Assembly (NCBI RefSeq): GCF_003201775.1
Contig: NZ_QJJZ01000002.1
Span: 124,001 to 188,000, forward strand
Source: Arenibacter sp. ARW7G5Y1
GTDB lineage: Bacteria; Bacteroidota; Bacteroidia; Flavobacteriales; Flavobacteriaceae
Length of the DNA: 64,000 nucleotides
Reading direction: 5' to 3'
In this document: positions 36,798 to 46,700 of the stretch, piece after piece
Numbering within the stretch: the stretch's first letter is position 1
Layout: each line of letters opens with the position of its first letter
The notes under the pieces: generated by a model
Database searches by the model: none
Told to the model about the DNA's origin: nothing
What the model saw: the letters and a program-made list of their open reading frames with translations, nothing else
Program-made: the position numbers and the translations under genes

Positions 36798-37108
36798 AAA
36801 TATTTTGGACGGGATTCGCCGAGGATCAACTTCATAGTATATTTAAACATTATCAGAAAAAAGCAGGTAATCGTATAGCCAAAAAACTTGTGGACGGAAT
36901 TTTTAATGAGCCTTCTAAATTAAATATCCAACCTGAAATTGGCCAAATCGAAGAATTATTAAAAGACAGGGGGCAAGGTTTTCGATATCTGATCTACAAA
37001 AAAAATTATAAAATTATTTACTGGGTAAACAAAGACGAAAATCGCGTTGAAATCATTGATGTTTTCGACGTTCGACAATATCCCCTAAAAATAAGGAGGT
37101 CGCAGTAA
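36788..37108 (+). CDS. ParE/RelE-type toxin (second module)
   Basis: The 106-residue protein has the fold pattern of the family: LEIFWTGFAEDQLHSIFKHY, a helical hairpin, GFRYLIYKKNYKIIYWVN, and a C-terminal strand VEIIDVFDVRQYPLKI. It is intact, in contrast to the toxin of the first module. Members either poison gyrase (ParE) or cleave mRNA on the ribosome (RelE), and the sequence alone does not decide. It is the last gene before the right att repeat and probably helps keep the element in the chromosome. Confidence 0.85.
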   Translation: MGLEIFWTGFAEDQLHSIFKHYQKKAGNRIAKKLVDGIFNEPSKLNIQPEIGQIEELLKDRGQGFRYLIYKKNYKIIYWVNKDENRVEIIDVFDVRQYPLKIRRSQ

Positions 37109-37251
37109 ATACGATAGTTCAGTCACAGATTAACTCATAAGTGATGGAATTACCTTGATTACTATTCGGTTTTAAACATGGGTAGTTTTAAGCAATACCT
37201 TTTATATCCATTTGATTACTTTTGTAATGACGGAAGAAAAATCCTGAAAAA

Positions 37252-37272
37252 AGTTCACAAATCGTCAACATT
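37252..37272 (+). repeat. inner 21-bp direct repeat, right copy
   Basis: Identical to 34711-34731 and in the same orientation. It lies 51 bp inside the right att repeat. Confidence 0.75.
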
Positions 37273-37323
37273 GAAAAGCCTTATAAGAGGAGTACCTATA
37301 AAATATAGGGCTTGCGAATAGAG

Positions 37324-37345
37324 GTTCGATTCTTGGTGAGGTCAC
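37324..37345 (+). repeat. right attachment-site repeat
   Basis: A 22-bp exact copy of the tRNA-Arg 3' end. No rest of a tRNA precedes it, so it is the att copy left at the far end of the element. Confidence 0.85.
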
Positions 37346-38149
37346 GAACCAAAGGTGCGCAGCACCAAAAGCGCCAGCTTTTGAATCGAAGCCTGTGCTG
37401 AGCGGAGCCGAAGTGATTCCTGACTTGGCTGCGGAGTAGTTGTTATAGGCGTGATCAGCACAAAAGGAGTTGGTATTTGAATGCAATCCTGTGCTGAACA
37501 TTCTAATATAGAACCAAATTTTTAAAGGCTCCATCCTTTTTGACCACAGCATTAATTGGATCATATCTGTATCTCAAAATGTTGTGTTATATACACCACT
37601 GTAAGCAACAACATTGCTACCTATTTATTTTTTTAGATATTTCAAAAAACTACTATGTTTTTTACGAGGTTTTTTTATCGAACTGAGGTTTTGTAACTCA
37701 TGTCCGCTATTTGCTTAACTAATAAATGGCTGATGGACGTGGTTCTCTAGCTTGGCTTTGCTGGTATGTCCAATTTCAATGTCCTAGGGGTTCTGGCCAC
37801 CTTCTTTCAAAATCGGGATTTGACCAGTGTTCTATTTACAACTTAAAACTCGGAAGGCTTACCTGTTTTTTGATAGATTAAGCCCATATATTTCAATATG
37901 AAACTTAACTGCGGAATAGTAATGCTATACGGAATACGGTTATTTTTTATCTGAATTTAGGTATATGGACAGTGTAAGTCGTCTATATGGTGATAAATCT
38001 TTAAGGCCGATTGTTTTAGATTCCTATATGCCTAATAATCAGATAAATTGTTGTGGCAATTTTAATATGGCGAGGTCCCTATTGGAGGTTATCTTAAGAT
38101 CAAAGTTTAATTAAATCAACCGAAATAATATTAATACTAGAATTATTTT
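37346..38149. other. 800-bp gene-free region right of the integrated element
   Basis: I see no supported gene. The first 150 bp are more GC-rich and hold two adjacent hairpins: GGTGC/GCACC at 37354-37366 and CAAAAGC/GCTTTTG at 37366-37383. The motif CCTGTGCTGA occurs twice (about 37392 and 37487). This part is probably the original tRNA downstream flank. The remainder is AT-rich and ends in the leader of the cytochrome c fusion gene. Confidence 0.5.
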
Positions 38150-41125
38150 ATGAAGCAATTAGTTGTATCCTTTTTTGCCTTTGGGCTTTTAGTGAGTTGT
38201 AATTTGAACAAGTCCAAATCTGATGTTGAACGACCTAGGGACGTTTGGGTCTTTAGGTCGGTTTTGGATGAAAAACCTAGAATGGCTACAGCTGCTCTGG
38301 ACGAAAATCTTTGGCTTTCCTATGACACCCAAACCGCTACCTTGTATAAGGCCTGGAGTGGGGGAGTGTCATTTGATGGGGCGGTATATACAACCAATCA
38401 CGGTCCCCAACCCACTAGCCTTGGGTATGCCTATTACTCCCATGAAGAGTCCTGGGTTCTGTTAAAGGATGGAGTGGAAGAGGTTCCAGAGGTCCAGTAT
38501 AAGGGACATAGGTTTGAGAAGGGGGAAGTAATTTTTAAGTTCCAACTTATAACTCCTGAAGGAAGGGTAATATTGGTAGAGGAATCACCCAGGTACCAAC
38601 GCGATGGGGATAAAAACGGATTGATCAGGTATTTTACGCTGGCCAACCCTACTGATTATAAGGTGGGTTTAAGGACTGTACTTTCTTCCCTGGAAAATGA
38701 AGGGGATTTTTCCACGGATGGCACTTTTGGGGAAATAAAGAAGGAGTTCGTACCCTTTGATGATGGCGAAATTATTGAAATTGAAGGCACCCTTCTATTA
38801 AACAAAGTCAATACAAAATTAAGCCTCTTTTTTCATCCCGGTTTTGATAAGCTGGAGGGGAATGCGGTAATTTCCGGGTCAGGGAATGGTGCACAACCAA
38901 CAGGTGCGGCCCTTGTAGCGCAAAACGATTGTGTGGCCTGCCATAACGAAACGGCAAAGACTGTTGGGCCTTCGTATATGAGCATTGCGGAAAAATATGG
39001 TGATGATTCGGGAACGATCGAAAAATTGGTCGGTAAAATAAAGACGGGTGGAAGTGGTGTTTGGGGCCAGGCGGCAATGACCCCACATCCCGACTTGGAT
39101 GATAATGACCTAGAGGAAATGGTGAAATATATACTTGCTTTGGATGACAATGGCAATAATGACTCCGAGGGCAACCCTTTAAAATACACCTTGGGCGAAG
39201 CATCCAATCCATTAAATTTCGAGTCGGATATGGAACCAAAAAATGGTGCCGGCCTTGTGGCCAATTTATATGTTAAGGATCCTATTGACAAGGAGGGGGG
39301 ATATACCGAAGCTCCAATAAAGAACGGGGTAACCAATAGTATTCATGTACTCTCCACCAAGGACTTTGGGGAGTATGGCAAGGACATAAAAATTATTTTC
39401 CAGGGCGAGATAAAGATAGAGAAGGAGGATAGCTATGTGTTCAGATTAATTAGTGATGACGGTTCTCACCTGTATATTGATGATAAATTGGTTATAGACA
39501 ATGGGGGATATCATGCTTTTGAGGCCATAGATGGGGAAACCTATCTAAAGGCGGGGAAACATGCGATAAAGATAGTTTTTGAACAGGGAGGTGGGGGCGC
39601 TGCAGTTTCCTTGCAATGGTTTGATAAAAAAACCAACACATTTGGGATTGTTTCCGAAGAAGTACTTTCCTATTCTTCCAAAGATTTTATAAAATCCAAA
39701 CCATTGCCGCCTCCCCCTCCACAAGAGGTGCACATGCCGGGCGACAAAACATCACTGGTAGCTGTACACCCATCCTTTTCCCTTTACGATATGAGGCCCG
39801 ATGGTTTTGAACCAAGGGTAGGGGGCATGGACTTTAAACCAGATAGCACCCTCGTTTTAAGTACTTGGGATGCCGATGGCTCTGTGTACTATATTAAAAA
39901 CTATTTGGCGAAGGACCGCAATGACATTGAGGTAAAAAGAATCGCGACAGGTCTGGCCGAACCTTTGGGGGTCAAAGTAGTGGGCAATGAGATCTACGTA
40001 TTGCAAAAACATGAGCTTACCAGGCTCATTGACCATGACGGTGATGAAGTTGTAGACGAGTACGAGACGGTGAGCAACGATTGGAGGGTTTCGGCCAACT
40101 TTCACGAATTCGCATTTGGTCTGGCGTATAAGGAGGGTTATTTCTATGCTACACTGGCAACCGCCATATTACCTGGTGGGGCAAGTGCCGATCCACAGAT
40201 AGCGGATAGGGGCAAGGTCGTTAAAATAAATCCATTGGATGGAACTGTCCAATTTATAGCTTCTGGCCTTAGAACTCCCAATGGAATCGGACTCAATGGG
40301 GATGACGAGATTTTTGTGGCGGACAACCAAGGGGATTGGCTGCCCGCGTCCAAAATCGTTCATATTAAAAAGGGGGAATTCTATGGGTCACGGTCCGTAG
40401 ACTTCAATGGTACTAAGGATTTGAAAGAAAAACTTCCAGTGGTTTGGCTGCCCCAGGACGAAATAGGCAATTCTCCCAGTCAGCCAACCTACTTAAACCT
40501 CGGCCCATATAAAAACCAGTTGATTCATGGGGAGGTTACCCATGGAGGTATAAAGAGGGTTGCTTATGAAGAGGTAGAAGGGCAATTACAGGGGAGTGTG
40601 TTCAGGTTTTCCCAAGGAGTCGAGGCCGGGGTAAATAGATTGGTATGGGCCCCTGATGGATCTTTGATTGTGGGTGGTATTGGTGTTTCGGGGAATTGGG
40701 GTCATTATGGGAAATTAAACTATGGTCTCCAGCGTTTGGAATTCAATGGGAGTTCCACATTTGAAATGTTGCGCATAAATGCGTTGTCCAATGGCTTTGA
40801 AATTGAGTTGACGGAGCCATTGGCCGGGGATATAACTTTAAGTCCGTCGCATATGGAAGTGGAAACTTGGTATTATTTGCCCACTCCAGAATACGGAGGC
40901 CCTAAATTAGGGAAAGCCAAAATGAAATTATCGCGGGTACAATTATCCAAAGATCGTAAGAAAGTATTTGTGGCTATCAATGGATTGCAGGAAAATCATA
41001 TGGTCTACTTTCACCTAAACCCCACATTGAAAAGTGATACGGGGAAAACACTCTGGTCTACCGAGGCTTGGTACACCTTGAACAAAATACCTAAGGACAA
41101 GTCAATAAACGTAACGGACTATTAG
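38150..41125 (+). CDS. multidomain lipoprotein: cytochrome c, PA14 and sorbosone-dehydrogenase-like propeller
   Basis: The 991-residue protein has a lipobox (GLLVSCN). Residues about 25-245 form a domain of unknown function rich in beta strands. Residues about 250-335 are a c-type cytochrome with heme motif C261-V-A-C264-H265 and a later Met region (AAMTPHPDL). Residues about 360-500 are a PA14 carbohydrate-binding domain (DSYVFRLISDDGSHLYIDDKLV). Then comes a Pro-rich linker (LPPPPPQ) and, at about 530-880, a glucose/sorbosone dehydrogenase-like beta-propeller (GLAEPLGVKVVGNEIYV, LRTPNGIGLNG). It probably oxidises a sugar in the periplasm and passes electrons to the heme. It has its own terminator and stands alone. 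Confidence 0.85.
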   Translation: MKQLVVSFFAFGLLVSCNLNKSKSDVERPRDVWVFRSVLDEKPRMATAALDENLWLSYDTQTATLYKAWSGGVSFDGAVYTTNHGPQPTSLGYAYYSHEESWVLLKDGVEEVPEVQYKGHRFEKGEVIFKFQLITPEGRVILVEESPRYQRDGDKNGLIRYFTLANPTDYKVGLRTVLSSLENEGDFSTDGTFGEIKKEFVPFDDGEIIEIEGTLLLNKVNTKLSLFFHPGFDKLEGNAVISGSGNGAQPTGAALVAQNDCVACHNETAKTVGPSYMSIAEKYGDDSGTIEKLVGKIKTGGSGVWGQAAMTPHPDLDDNDLEEMVKYILALDDNGNNDSEGNPLKYTLGEASNPLNFESDMEPKNGAGLVANLYVKDPIDKEGGYTEAPIKNGVTNSIHVLSTKDFGEYGKDIKIIFQGEIKIEKEDSYVFRLISDDGSHLYIDDKLVIDNGGYHAFEAIDGETYLKAGKHAIKIVFEQGGGGAAVSLQWFDKKTNTFGIVSEEVLSYSSKDFIKSKPLPPPPPQEVHMPGDKTSLVAVHPSFSLYDMRPDGFEPRVGGMDFKPDSTLVLSTWDADGSVYYIKNYLAKDRNDIEVKRIATGLAEPLGVKVVGNEIYVLQKHELTRLIDHDGDEVVDEYETVSNDWRVSANFHEFAFGLAYKEGYFYATLATAILPGGASADPQIADRGKVVKINPLDGTVQFIASGLRTPNGIGLNGDDEIFVADNQGDWLPASKIVHIKKGEFYGSRSVDFNGTKDLKEKLPVVWLPQDEIGNSPSQPTYLNLGPYKNQLIHGEVTHGGIKRVAYEEVEGQLQGSVFRFSQGVEAGVNRLVWAPDGSLIVGGIGVSGNWGHYGKLNYGLQRLEFNGSSTFEMLRINALSNGFEIELTEPLAGDITLSPSHMEVETWYYLPTPEYGGPKLGKAKMKLSRVQLSKDRKKVFVAINGLQENHMVYFHLNPTLKSDTGKTLWSTEAWYTLNKIPKDKSINVTDY

Positions 41126-41140
41126 TTGAAAGTCCATTGA

Positions 41141-41172
41141 ACAGGGTCATGTAATCATGGCCCTGTTTTTTT
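41141..41172 (+). terminator. rho-independent terminator
   Basis: An 11-bp stem (41141-41151 with 41156-41166, one G-T pair) and a TAAT loop are followed by a seven-T run, 15 bp after the stop of the cytochrome fusion gene. Confidence 0.85.
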
Positions 41173-41828
41173 ATTACCTCTGGAATAAGCACTGTTCCGA
41201 TAGCCAATGTTAAGATACCGTAGGTTTATGAATATTGACAAGGAGTTTTTAATTGATCTACAATATATTTTTGCTTATATCTATGTTTATTGGTGAAGGC
41301 TAAAAGTATCTTGTATATATAATTGAATTGCGAACTCTGGTCTTTGCTGTTGGAATACTGGGTCTCTAATGTAGTTCCTAAGACAGGGTGAATGGGACAA
41401 GGGTATATATATCCTATAGGAATTTTGACCTGGAATTTAGGGAATGGCCCTGTATTTTACCATTAGGCCTTCATATTGGGGAAAATGTATATATTTAACA
41501 AAAATCCTGGAAATTTAATATTATTGATAGGGCCAAATTGTGGGATAGAGATTTATAGCGTTTGAAATTCTGGTAATATATCCTATATTGGTAGGCGTTT
41601 ATTTTTAATGATTGCTATGGAGAATTAATAAAATGGGTACCAGTTCCAGTTAAGAACCCTAGGGTTTATATTGGACATCATATATAAAACCCCTGTACTT
41701 TCCGATCCATTTGGAAAATACATGGACGATTACAATAATTTGGAACGAGGAATTTATTTAATTAAAAATACTATCGCAAACTAGACTGAGACTTATAATT
41801 AAAATCCTGAAAAACCACCACCACCAAC
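41173..41828. other. 650-bp gene-free AT-rich region before the first sigma factor
   Basis: No gene, RNA gene or repeat can be supported here. It must contain the promoter of the sigma/FecR operon; no clear TAnnTTTG box was found close to the GTG start. Confidence 0.4.
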
Positions 41829-42410
41829 GTGCATTCCATTTTTTTTATTGATCTTTTAAAAAAGGGAGATGAAGAGGCCTATGAAGCTTTGTTTCGCCTT
41901 TATTACGATAAACTATTGCATATATCCAAAGGGTATTTAGGTTCAATGGAGGAAGCAGAGGATATAGTTCAGAATGTATTTTTAAAGGTTTGGGAGCAGA
42001 AAGATAAGCTTGATAAGATCAACAATGTCAATAATTATCTTTATACGATGACCAAAAATGCATGCTTGGACCAAATTAAGCATAGAAAGGTTAAGAATTT
42101 ATATTCCCATAATTATTACCAAGGAAACATGGAGGCACAATGCCGGTTTATAAAAGATGAATCGGCCTCTTTACTTTTGGAAAATGAACTAAATAAAAAG
42201 ATTAGAAACAGTATTGAATTGCTTCCGGAAAAGTGCAAAAATGTCTTTATAAAAAGCCGGGTAGAGGGGCTGAGCAACAGAGAGGTTGCGCAAATACTTA
42301 ATCTTTCCAAACGAACGGTAGACAACCATATCTTCAATGCCTTAAAACATATGAAATTCCATTTAAAGGATTTTTTGCCTTTTTTTTTATTTTTTTCAAT
42401 TTTGGCTTAA
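41829..42410 (+). CDS. ECF sigma factor (FecI-like), module 1
   Basis: The 193-residue protein begins at a GTG, since no ATG is usable before region 2. Region 2 is YEALFRLYYDKLLHISKGYLGSMEEAEDIVQNVFLKVWE. Region 4 is LPEKCKNVFIKSRVEGLSNREVAQILNLSKRTVDNHIFNALK. These are typical of the Bacteroidota sigma factors that control SusCD operons. It should be held by the FecR-like protein encoded 49 bp downstream and released when substrate passes through SusC. A hydrophobic tail (FFLFFSILA) closes the protein. Confidence 0.9.
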   Translation: MHSIFFIDLLKKGDEEAYEALFRLYYDKLLHISKGYLGSMEEAEDIVQNVFLKVWEQKDKLDKINNVNNYLYTMTKNACLDQIKHRKVKNLYSHNYYQGNMEAQCRFIKDESASLLLENELNKKIRNSIELLPEKCKNVFIKSRVEGLSNREVAQILNLSKRTVDNHIFNALKHMKFHLKDFLPFFLFFSILA

Positions 42411-42459
42411 GTACCTTTCCATTTTGAATCGTCTATACTTTATAGTATAGCAAAAAATT

Positions 42460-43635
42460 GTGGACAAGGAAAAAATAATAAAATATATAAGGGGTACCTC
42501 CACCCCTGCCGAGAATAATGCGGTTAAGGCTTGGATTGCTTCTTCGGTGGAAAACGAAAAACGATTCCATTGGATAAAGGCAGAATATATTGCCTCTACT
42601 TTTGACGAAACCACCAAACGTATAGATCTTGAAAAGGGCATTTTCCAGTATAAGGAAAACATAAGGCAACATATTGAAAATAGGCGTAAAAAGGTTAAGA
42701 TCACAACTTTGAAATACGCTGCTATGTCGGCAGTTGTTTTTGGTCTTGGATGTGTCTTGTACCTTGTGAAGGGAGGGTTGGGTAGCCAGGTTGAAATAAC
42801 CGATAATGCTATAAAGCTAGAATTGGAAAGTGGCAATACCCAAGTTATAAAGGAGGATGGCTCTATTTTGGTACTGGACTCCGAAGGAAGGGAGATTGGA
42901 GCCCAAAAAGGACAAAGCTTGGTGTATAGTAATAAGGTGGTCAAGGAAGTATTGGAGTACAATACGTTAAGGGTCCCTTATGGAAAACGATTTAATCTAC
43001 TCCTTTCGGATGGTACCAGAATTATATTAAATGCGGGTACATCCCTTAAATATCCAATACAATTTATCAAGGGAAGTAAAAGGGAGGTTTTTTTATGTGG
43101 TGAGGCATTTTTCGAAGTTGCCAAAGATTCTTCCCATCCATTTGTGGTGAATACAAAAGGGTTGGATGTCAATGTGCTGGGAACCAGATTCAATGTTTCG
43201 GCCTATCCCGAGGATAGTAAAACCAGTACTGTTTTGGCCGAAGGGTCGGTGAGGGTCCATTTGCGTGGGCGGAAAGAAGGTGCCGAAAAACCAATATTAT
43301 TGACACCTGCCCATATGGCTGCCTGGGAAAAGTCCCAAAATAAAATTAAGGTGGATCCGGTGGATGTAAATGAACATATTGCCTGGGTTAGTGGAAGGTT
43401 GGTCTTTAAGAGTAAACCTTTTTCCGAAATCCTCAAAGTACTCGAAAGACATTATAACGTCTCCATAATAAACAATTATACCTTTTTAAACGACCAAAAA
43501 TTCCTGGCAAAGTTTGATTCCGAAACCATAGAGGAGGTGCTGAGGTCCTTTCAGACCAGTGAAGATTTTTCATTTGAGATAAATGGAAACAAAATAGAAA
43601 TCAATCAACCCTTAAAACATGAGCCCATGACATAG
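42460..43635 (+). CDS. FecR-like anti-sigma factor, module 1
   Basis: The 391-residue protein begins at GTG. A cytoplasmic N-terminal part (YIRGTSTPAENNAVKAWI) is followed by one membrane helix (about residues 85-105, YAAMSAVVFGLGCVLYLV). The FecR domain has VPYGKRFNLLLSDGTRIILNAGT, LCGEAFFEVAKDSSHPFVV, VLGTRFNVSAYPED and VLAEGSVRV. A C-terminal secretin-like DUF4974 region (FSEILKVLERHYNVSI) receives the signal from the STN domain of SusC. It sits between its sigma factor and its susC. Confidence 0.92.
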   Translation: MDKEKIIKYIRGTSTPAENNAVKAWIASSVENEKRFHWIKAEYIASTFDETTKRIDLEKGIFQYKENIRQHIENRRKKVKITTLKYAAMSAVVFGLGCVLYLVKGGLGSQVEITDNAIKLELESGNTQVIKEDGSILVLDSEGREIGAQKGQSLVYSNKVVKEVLEYNTLRVPYGKRFNLLLSDGTRIILNAGTSLKYPIQFIKGSKREVFLCGEAFFEVAKDSSHPFVVNTKGLDVNVLGTRFNVSAYPEDSKTSTVLAEGSVRVHLRGRKEGAEKPILLTPAHMAAWEKSQNKIKVDPVDVNEHIAWVSGRLVFKSKPFSEILKVLERHYNVSIINNYTFLNDQKFLAKFDSETIEEVLRSFQTSEDFSFEINGNKIEINQPLKHEPMT

Positions 43636-43669
43636 AAAGCAATTTAAATTTCTTAAGAATTCGCTTTAT

Positions 43670-43705
43670 AAAAAAATCGGAATATGCTACGAACATATCC
43701 CGATT
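43670..43705 (-). terminator. antisense-strand terminator in the fecR-susC gap, module 1
   Basis: Read on the - strand, AATCGGGATATG and CATATTCCGATT form a 12-bp stem with one G-U pair and a 7-nt loop, followed by a T-run. Read on the + (sense) strand the same position is an A-C mismatch and no T-run follows. The structure is therefore optimised for a transcript running antisense to susC. Confidence 0.65.
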
Positions 43706-43744
43706 GGGTAAGGCGATCAATTAAATTAATTAACCACCAAGAAA
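43670..43744 (-). ncRNA. predicted cis-antisense RNA to the susC leader, module 1
   Basis: A -7-like box TACTTTTA (7 of 8 matches) lies on the - strand at 43757-43750; its first T is opposite the A of the susC ATG. The terminator hairpin begins 44 nt further on. The predicted RNA is about 75 nt and covers the susC leader up to near the start codon. No -33 box was found. The layout resembles the antisense RNAs described between anti-sigma and susC genes in Bacteroides (DonS type). Confidence 0.4.
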
Positions 43745-43756
43745 CACATTAAAAGT

Positions 43757-46700
43757 ATGAAAAAAATACTTAATATTTGGGGGCCTATATGGTATGGCCT
43801 TCCCAAGTATAATTTAAAAATGAAACTAACTACCTTATTTTTAATTATCACTTTCTTTAGGATCGAGGCCAATACGTATTCCCAGAATACAAAAATCTCC
43901 TTAGATCTTGATGCTGTGCATGTTATAGATGTGCTAGAGGAGATAGAGGCGCTGAGCGAATTCAAAGTGCTGGCTAACGAAAACCTATTGGACAAGCATC
44001 GTTTGGTGTCCGCACATTATAAGGAAAAAAGAATAGACCGAATACTACGGGACCTGTTTTCAGGGACCCAAGTTACTTTTACCGTTGTTGGCAAACAAAT
44101 AGTTCTCCGCAAAAAGGAGGAAAAGGATAATCCTGGAATCAAGGTAATTCCATCTGCTCCCATTAGGGCCCCAATGTTACAACAAAAGATAGGGGGTACT
44201 ATTACGGATGATCAGGGAACACCCTTGGCCGGGGTCAATATTTTAAAAGAGGGGACATTGATAGGTACCCAGAGCGATTTTGATGGCCAATATTTGATTT
44301 TGGCTACCAAGGGGGATCGTTTAACTTTTTCCTATTTAGGAATGCTATCCAAAACCATAACGGTGGGAGATTCGGATACAATTGATGTTGTGATGTTGGA
44401 AGATTCGGCCAAATTGGACGAAGTGGTCCTAGTAGGTTTTGGAACTCAGAAAAAATCCAGTGTAGTGGGAGCCGTTGAAACCATTTCCCCCTCGGAACTT
44501 AGGGTTACTTCAAGCAACCTTACCACAGCTCTTGCAGGAAGGGTTTCCGGTCTTATTTCTTATCAGAGAAGTGGAGAGCCCGGGGCGGATAATGCTGAAT
44601 TTTTTGTGAGAGGTGTAACTTCTTTCGGTTATAAAAAAGATCCCCTAATATTAATTGATGGGGTAGAATTAACCCTGGACGACCTTTCTAGATTACAAAC
44701 CGATGATATTGCCAGTTTTTCCATTTTAAAAGATGCTACTGCCACCGCCATATATGGTGCAAGGGGTGCAAACGGGATTATTTTGGTAACTACCAAGAGC
44801 GGTGTAACGGGCAAGGTAAAGATATCTGTTAGATTTGAAAATTCGTTTTCAAGCCCAACAAGAAAAGTGGATTTTGCAGACCCTATTACCTATATGCAAT
44901 TGCATAATGAGGCGGTTAGAACAAGAAACCCAATAGGTCCACTTCCATATAGCGAAAGTAAGATTGCAAACACCATGGCCGGACTCAATCCAAATGTATA
45001 TCCAGCGATCAATTGGCAGGAAGAATTGTTCCAGGACTTTACGAACAACCAAAAAATGAACCTTAATTTGAGTGGTGGAGGTAGTGCTGTCCGCTACTAC
45101 TTGGCAAGCTCCTATGGTGTGGACAATGGTCTCTTGAAGGTGGATAAGCGCAATAATTTTAATAACAATATTAAGCTAAAACGCCTAACACTGAGATCTA
45201 ACATTAATATAGACCTTACCAAGACCACAGAGGCCATTGTTAGGTTCAATGGTACATTCGATGACTATATAGGGCCAATAGACGGTGGAGCCGAAATCTA
45301 TAAAAAGGCCTTGAGAACAAATCCTGTATTATATCCGAAATATTATGAGCCAGATGAGGCAAATGCTTCTACTGGTCATATTTTATTTGGAAATAGTGCA
45401 GGGAGCAGTAGTACCGGGGCCAGATATCTAAATCCTTATGCCGATCTGGTAAAAGGCTATCGTGAGAATAGTAAAACCTTGCTGTTGTCCCAGGTAGAGA
45501 TCAAGCAAAATTTTGATATGATTACCCAAGGCCTAAAGGCCAGAATATTGATGAATACGACCAGGGCATCAGATTTTGATGTTATAAGACAGTATAATCC
45601 ATATTTTTATGAAATAGGCCGCTATGATAAGGACACCGATACCTATACCCTTAATTCCTTAAATGAGGAAACCGGTACAGAATATTTGGATTTTAATGAA
45701 AATACCCCAAATATTTCAACCTCGTTTTATTTAGAGGGTGCAATTGATTACAGCCGTACATTTAATGAAAAACACGAGGTAACCGGGCTTGTGGTCTATA
45801 CCAAGAGATCGTCCTTGAGAAATAATACAGGGAGTTTCCAAAAGTCATTACCCTATAGGAATTTGGGGGTTTCCTCTAGACTTTCCTATGGTTATGACAG
45901 TAAATATTTTGGGGAATTCAATTTTGGTTATAATGGTTCCGAACGTTTTTCCAATAATAACCGGTTCGGATTCTTTCCTTCTGCCGGTTTAAGCTGGGCT
46001 GTGTCCGAGGAATCCTTTTTTGAGCCTTTGCTCTCAGTAGTATCCAGGTTAAAATTAAGAGCTAGTTACGGAATTGTCGGTAACGATGCCATAGGTGATC
46101 AAGATGATAGATTTTTCTACCTATCGCAGGTAAATCTTGACGACGACGGTCGTGGGTATCGCTTCGGGAAGAATTTTGACTATTATCGCAGGGGGGTAAG
46201 TATTGGTCGCTATGCCAATGATAGAATTACCTGGGAAAGGGCGTACAAGTCCAATTTGGGTCTGGAGATCAACTTTTTAAACGATAGGGTGAAAGTATTG
46301 GCCGATGTCTTTAGGGAGAAAAGGGACAACATTTTAATGAACAGGGCTTTTATTCCTCCTAGTATAGGACTTGAATCGGATGTAAGGGCCAATGTAGGGG
46401 AGGCACAAAGTGAAGGAATCGATTTTTCCATAGACTATAACAACAGTTTTAATAAGGACCTGTGGCTTTCGGGAAGGGTCAATTTCACCTATGCAAGAGG
46501 TGAATTCAAGGTTTTTGAAGAACCTAATTATGTAGATGCACCTTGGCGTTCCCATCCGGGACAGGCAATTAACCAACAATATGGATTAATAGCCGAACGC
46601 CTTTTTGTAGACGAGGAGGAAGTAGCCAATTCCCCCCAGCAATTTGGTATTTATGGTGCCGGGGATATCAAATATCACGATTTGAACGGTGATGGCCTAA

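Larger units (their letters stand above)
34586..37345 (+). mobile_element. decayed integrative element in the tRNA-Arg gene
   Basis: A 2.76-kb segment is bounded by a 22-bp exact direct repeat of the tRNA-Arg 3' end (34586-34607 and 37324-37345). Just inside each end lies one copy of a second, 21-bp direct repeat. The cargo is a tyrosine integrase N-terminal part next to the tRNA, as usual for tRNA-targeting elements, plus two toxin-antitoxin modules. No excisionase, mobilisation or replication gene remains. The integrase lacks its catalytic domain, so the element should be immobile by itself; the toxin-antitoxin modules may have stabilised it. Confidence 0.8.

Noticed and set aside
37346-37560. 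CRISPR or insertion sequence right of the att site
   Set aside because: The repeats are short, irregular and not spaced as in an array, and no transposase or terminal repeats are visible.
37265-37564. 99-residue minus-strand frame across the right att site
   Set aside because: It spans the att repeat and two hairpins and encodes no recognisable protein; chance frame.
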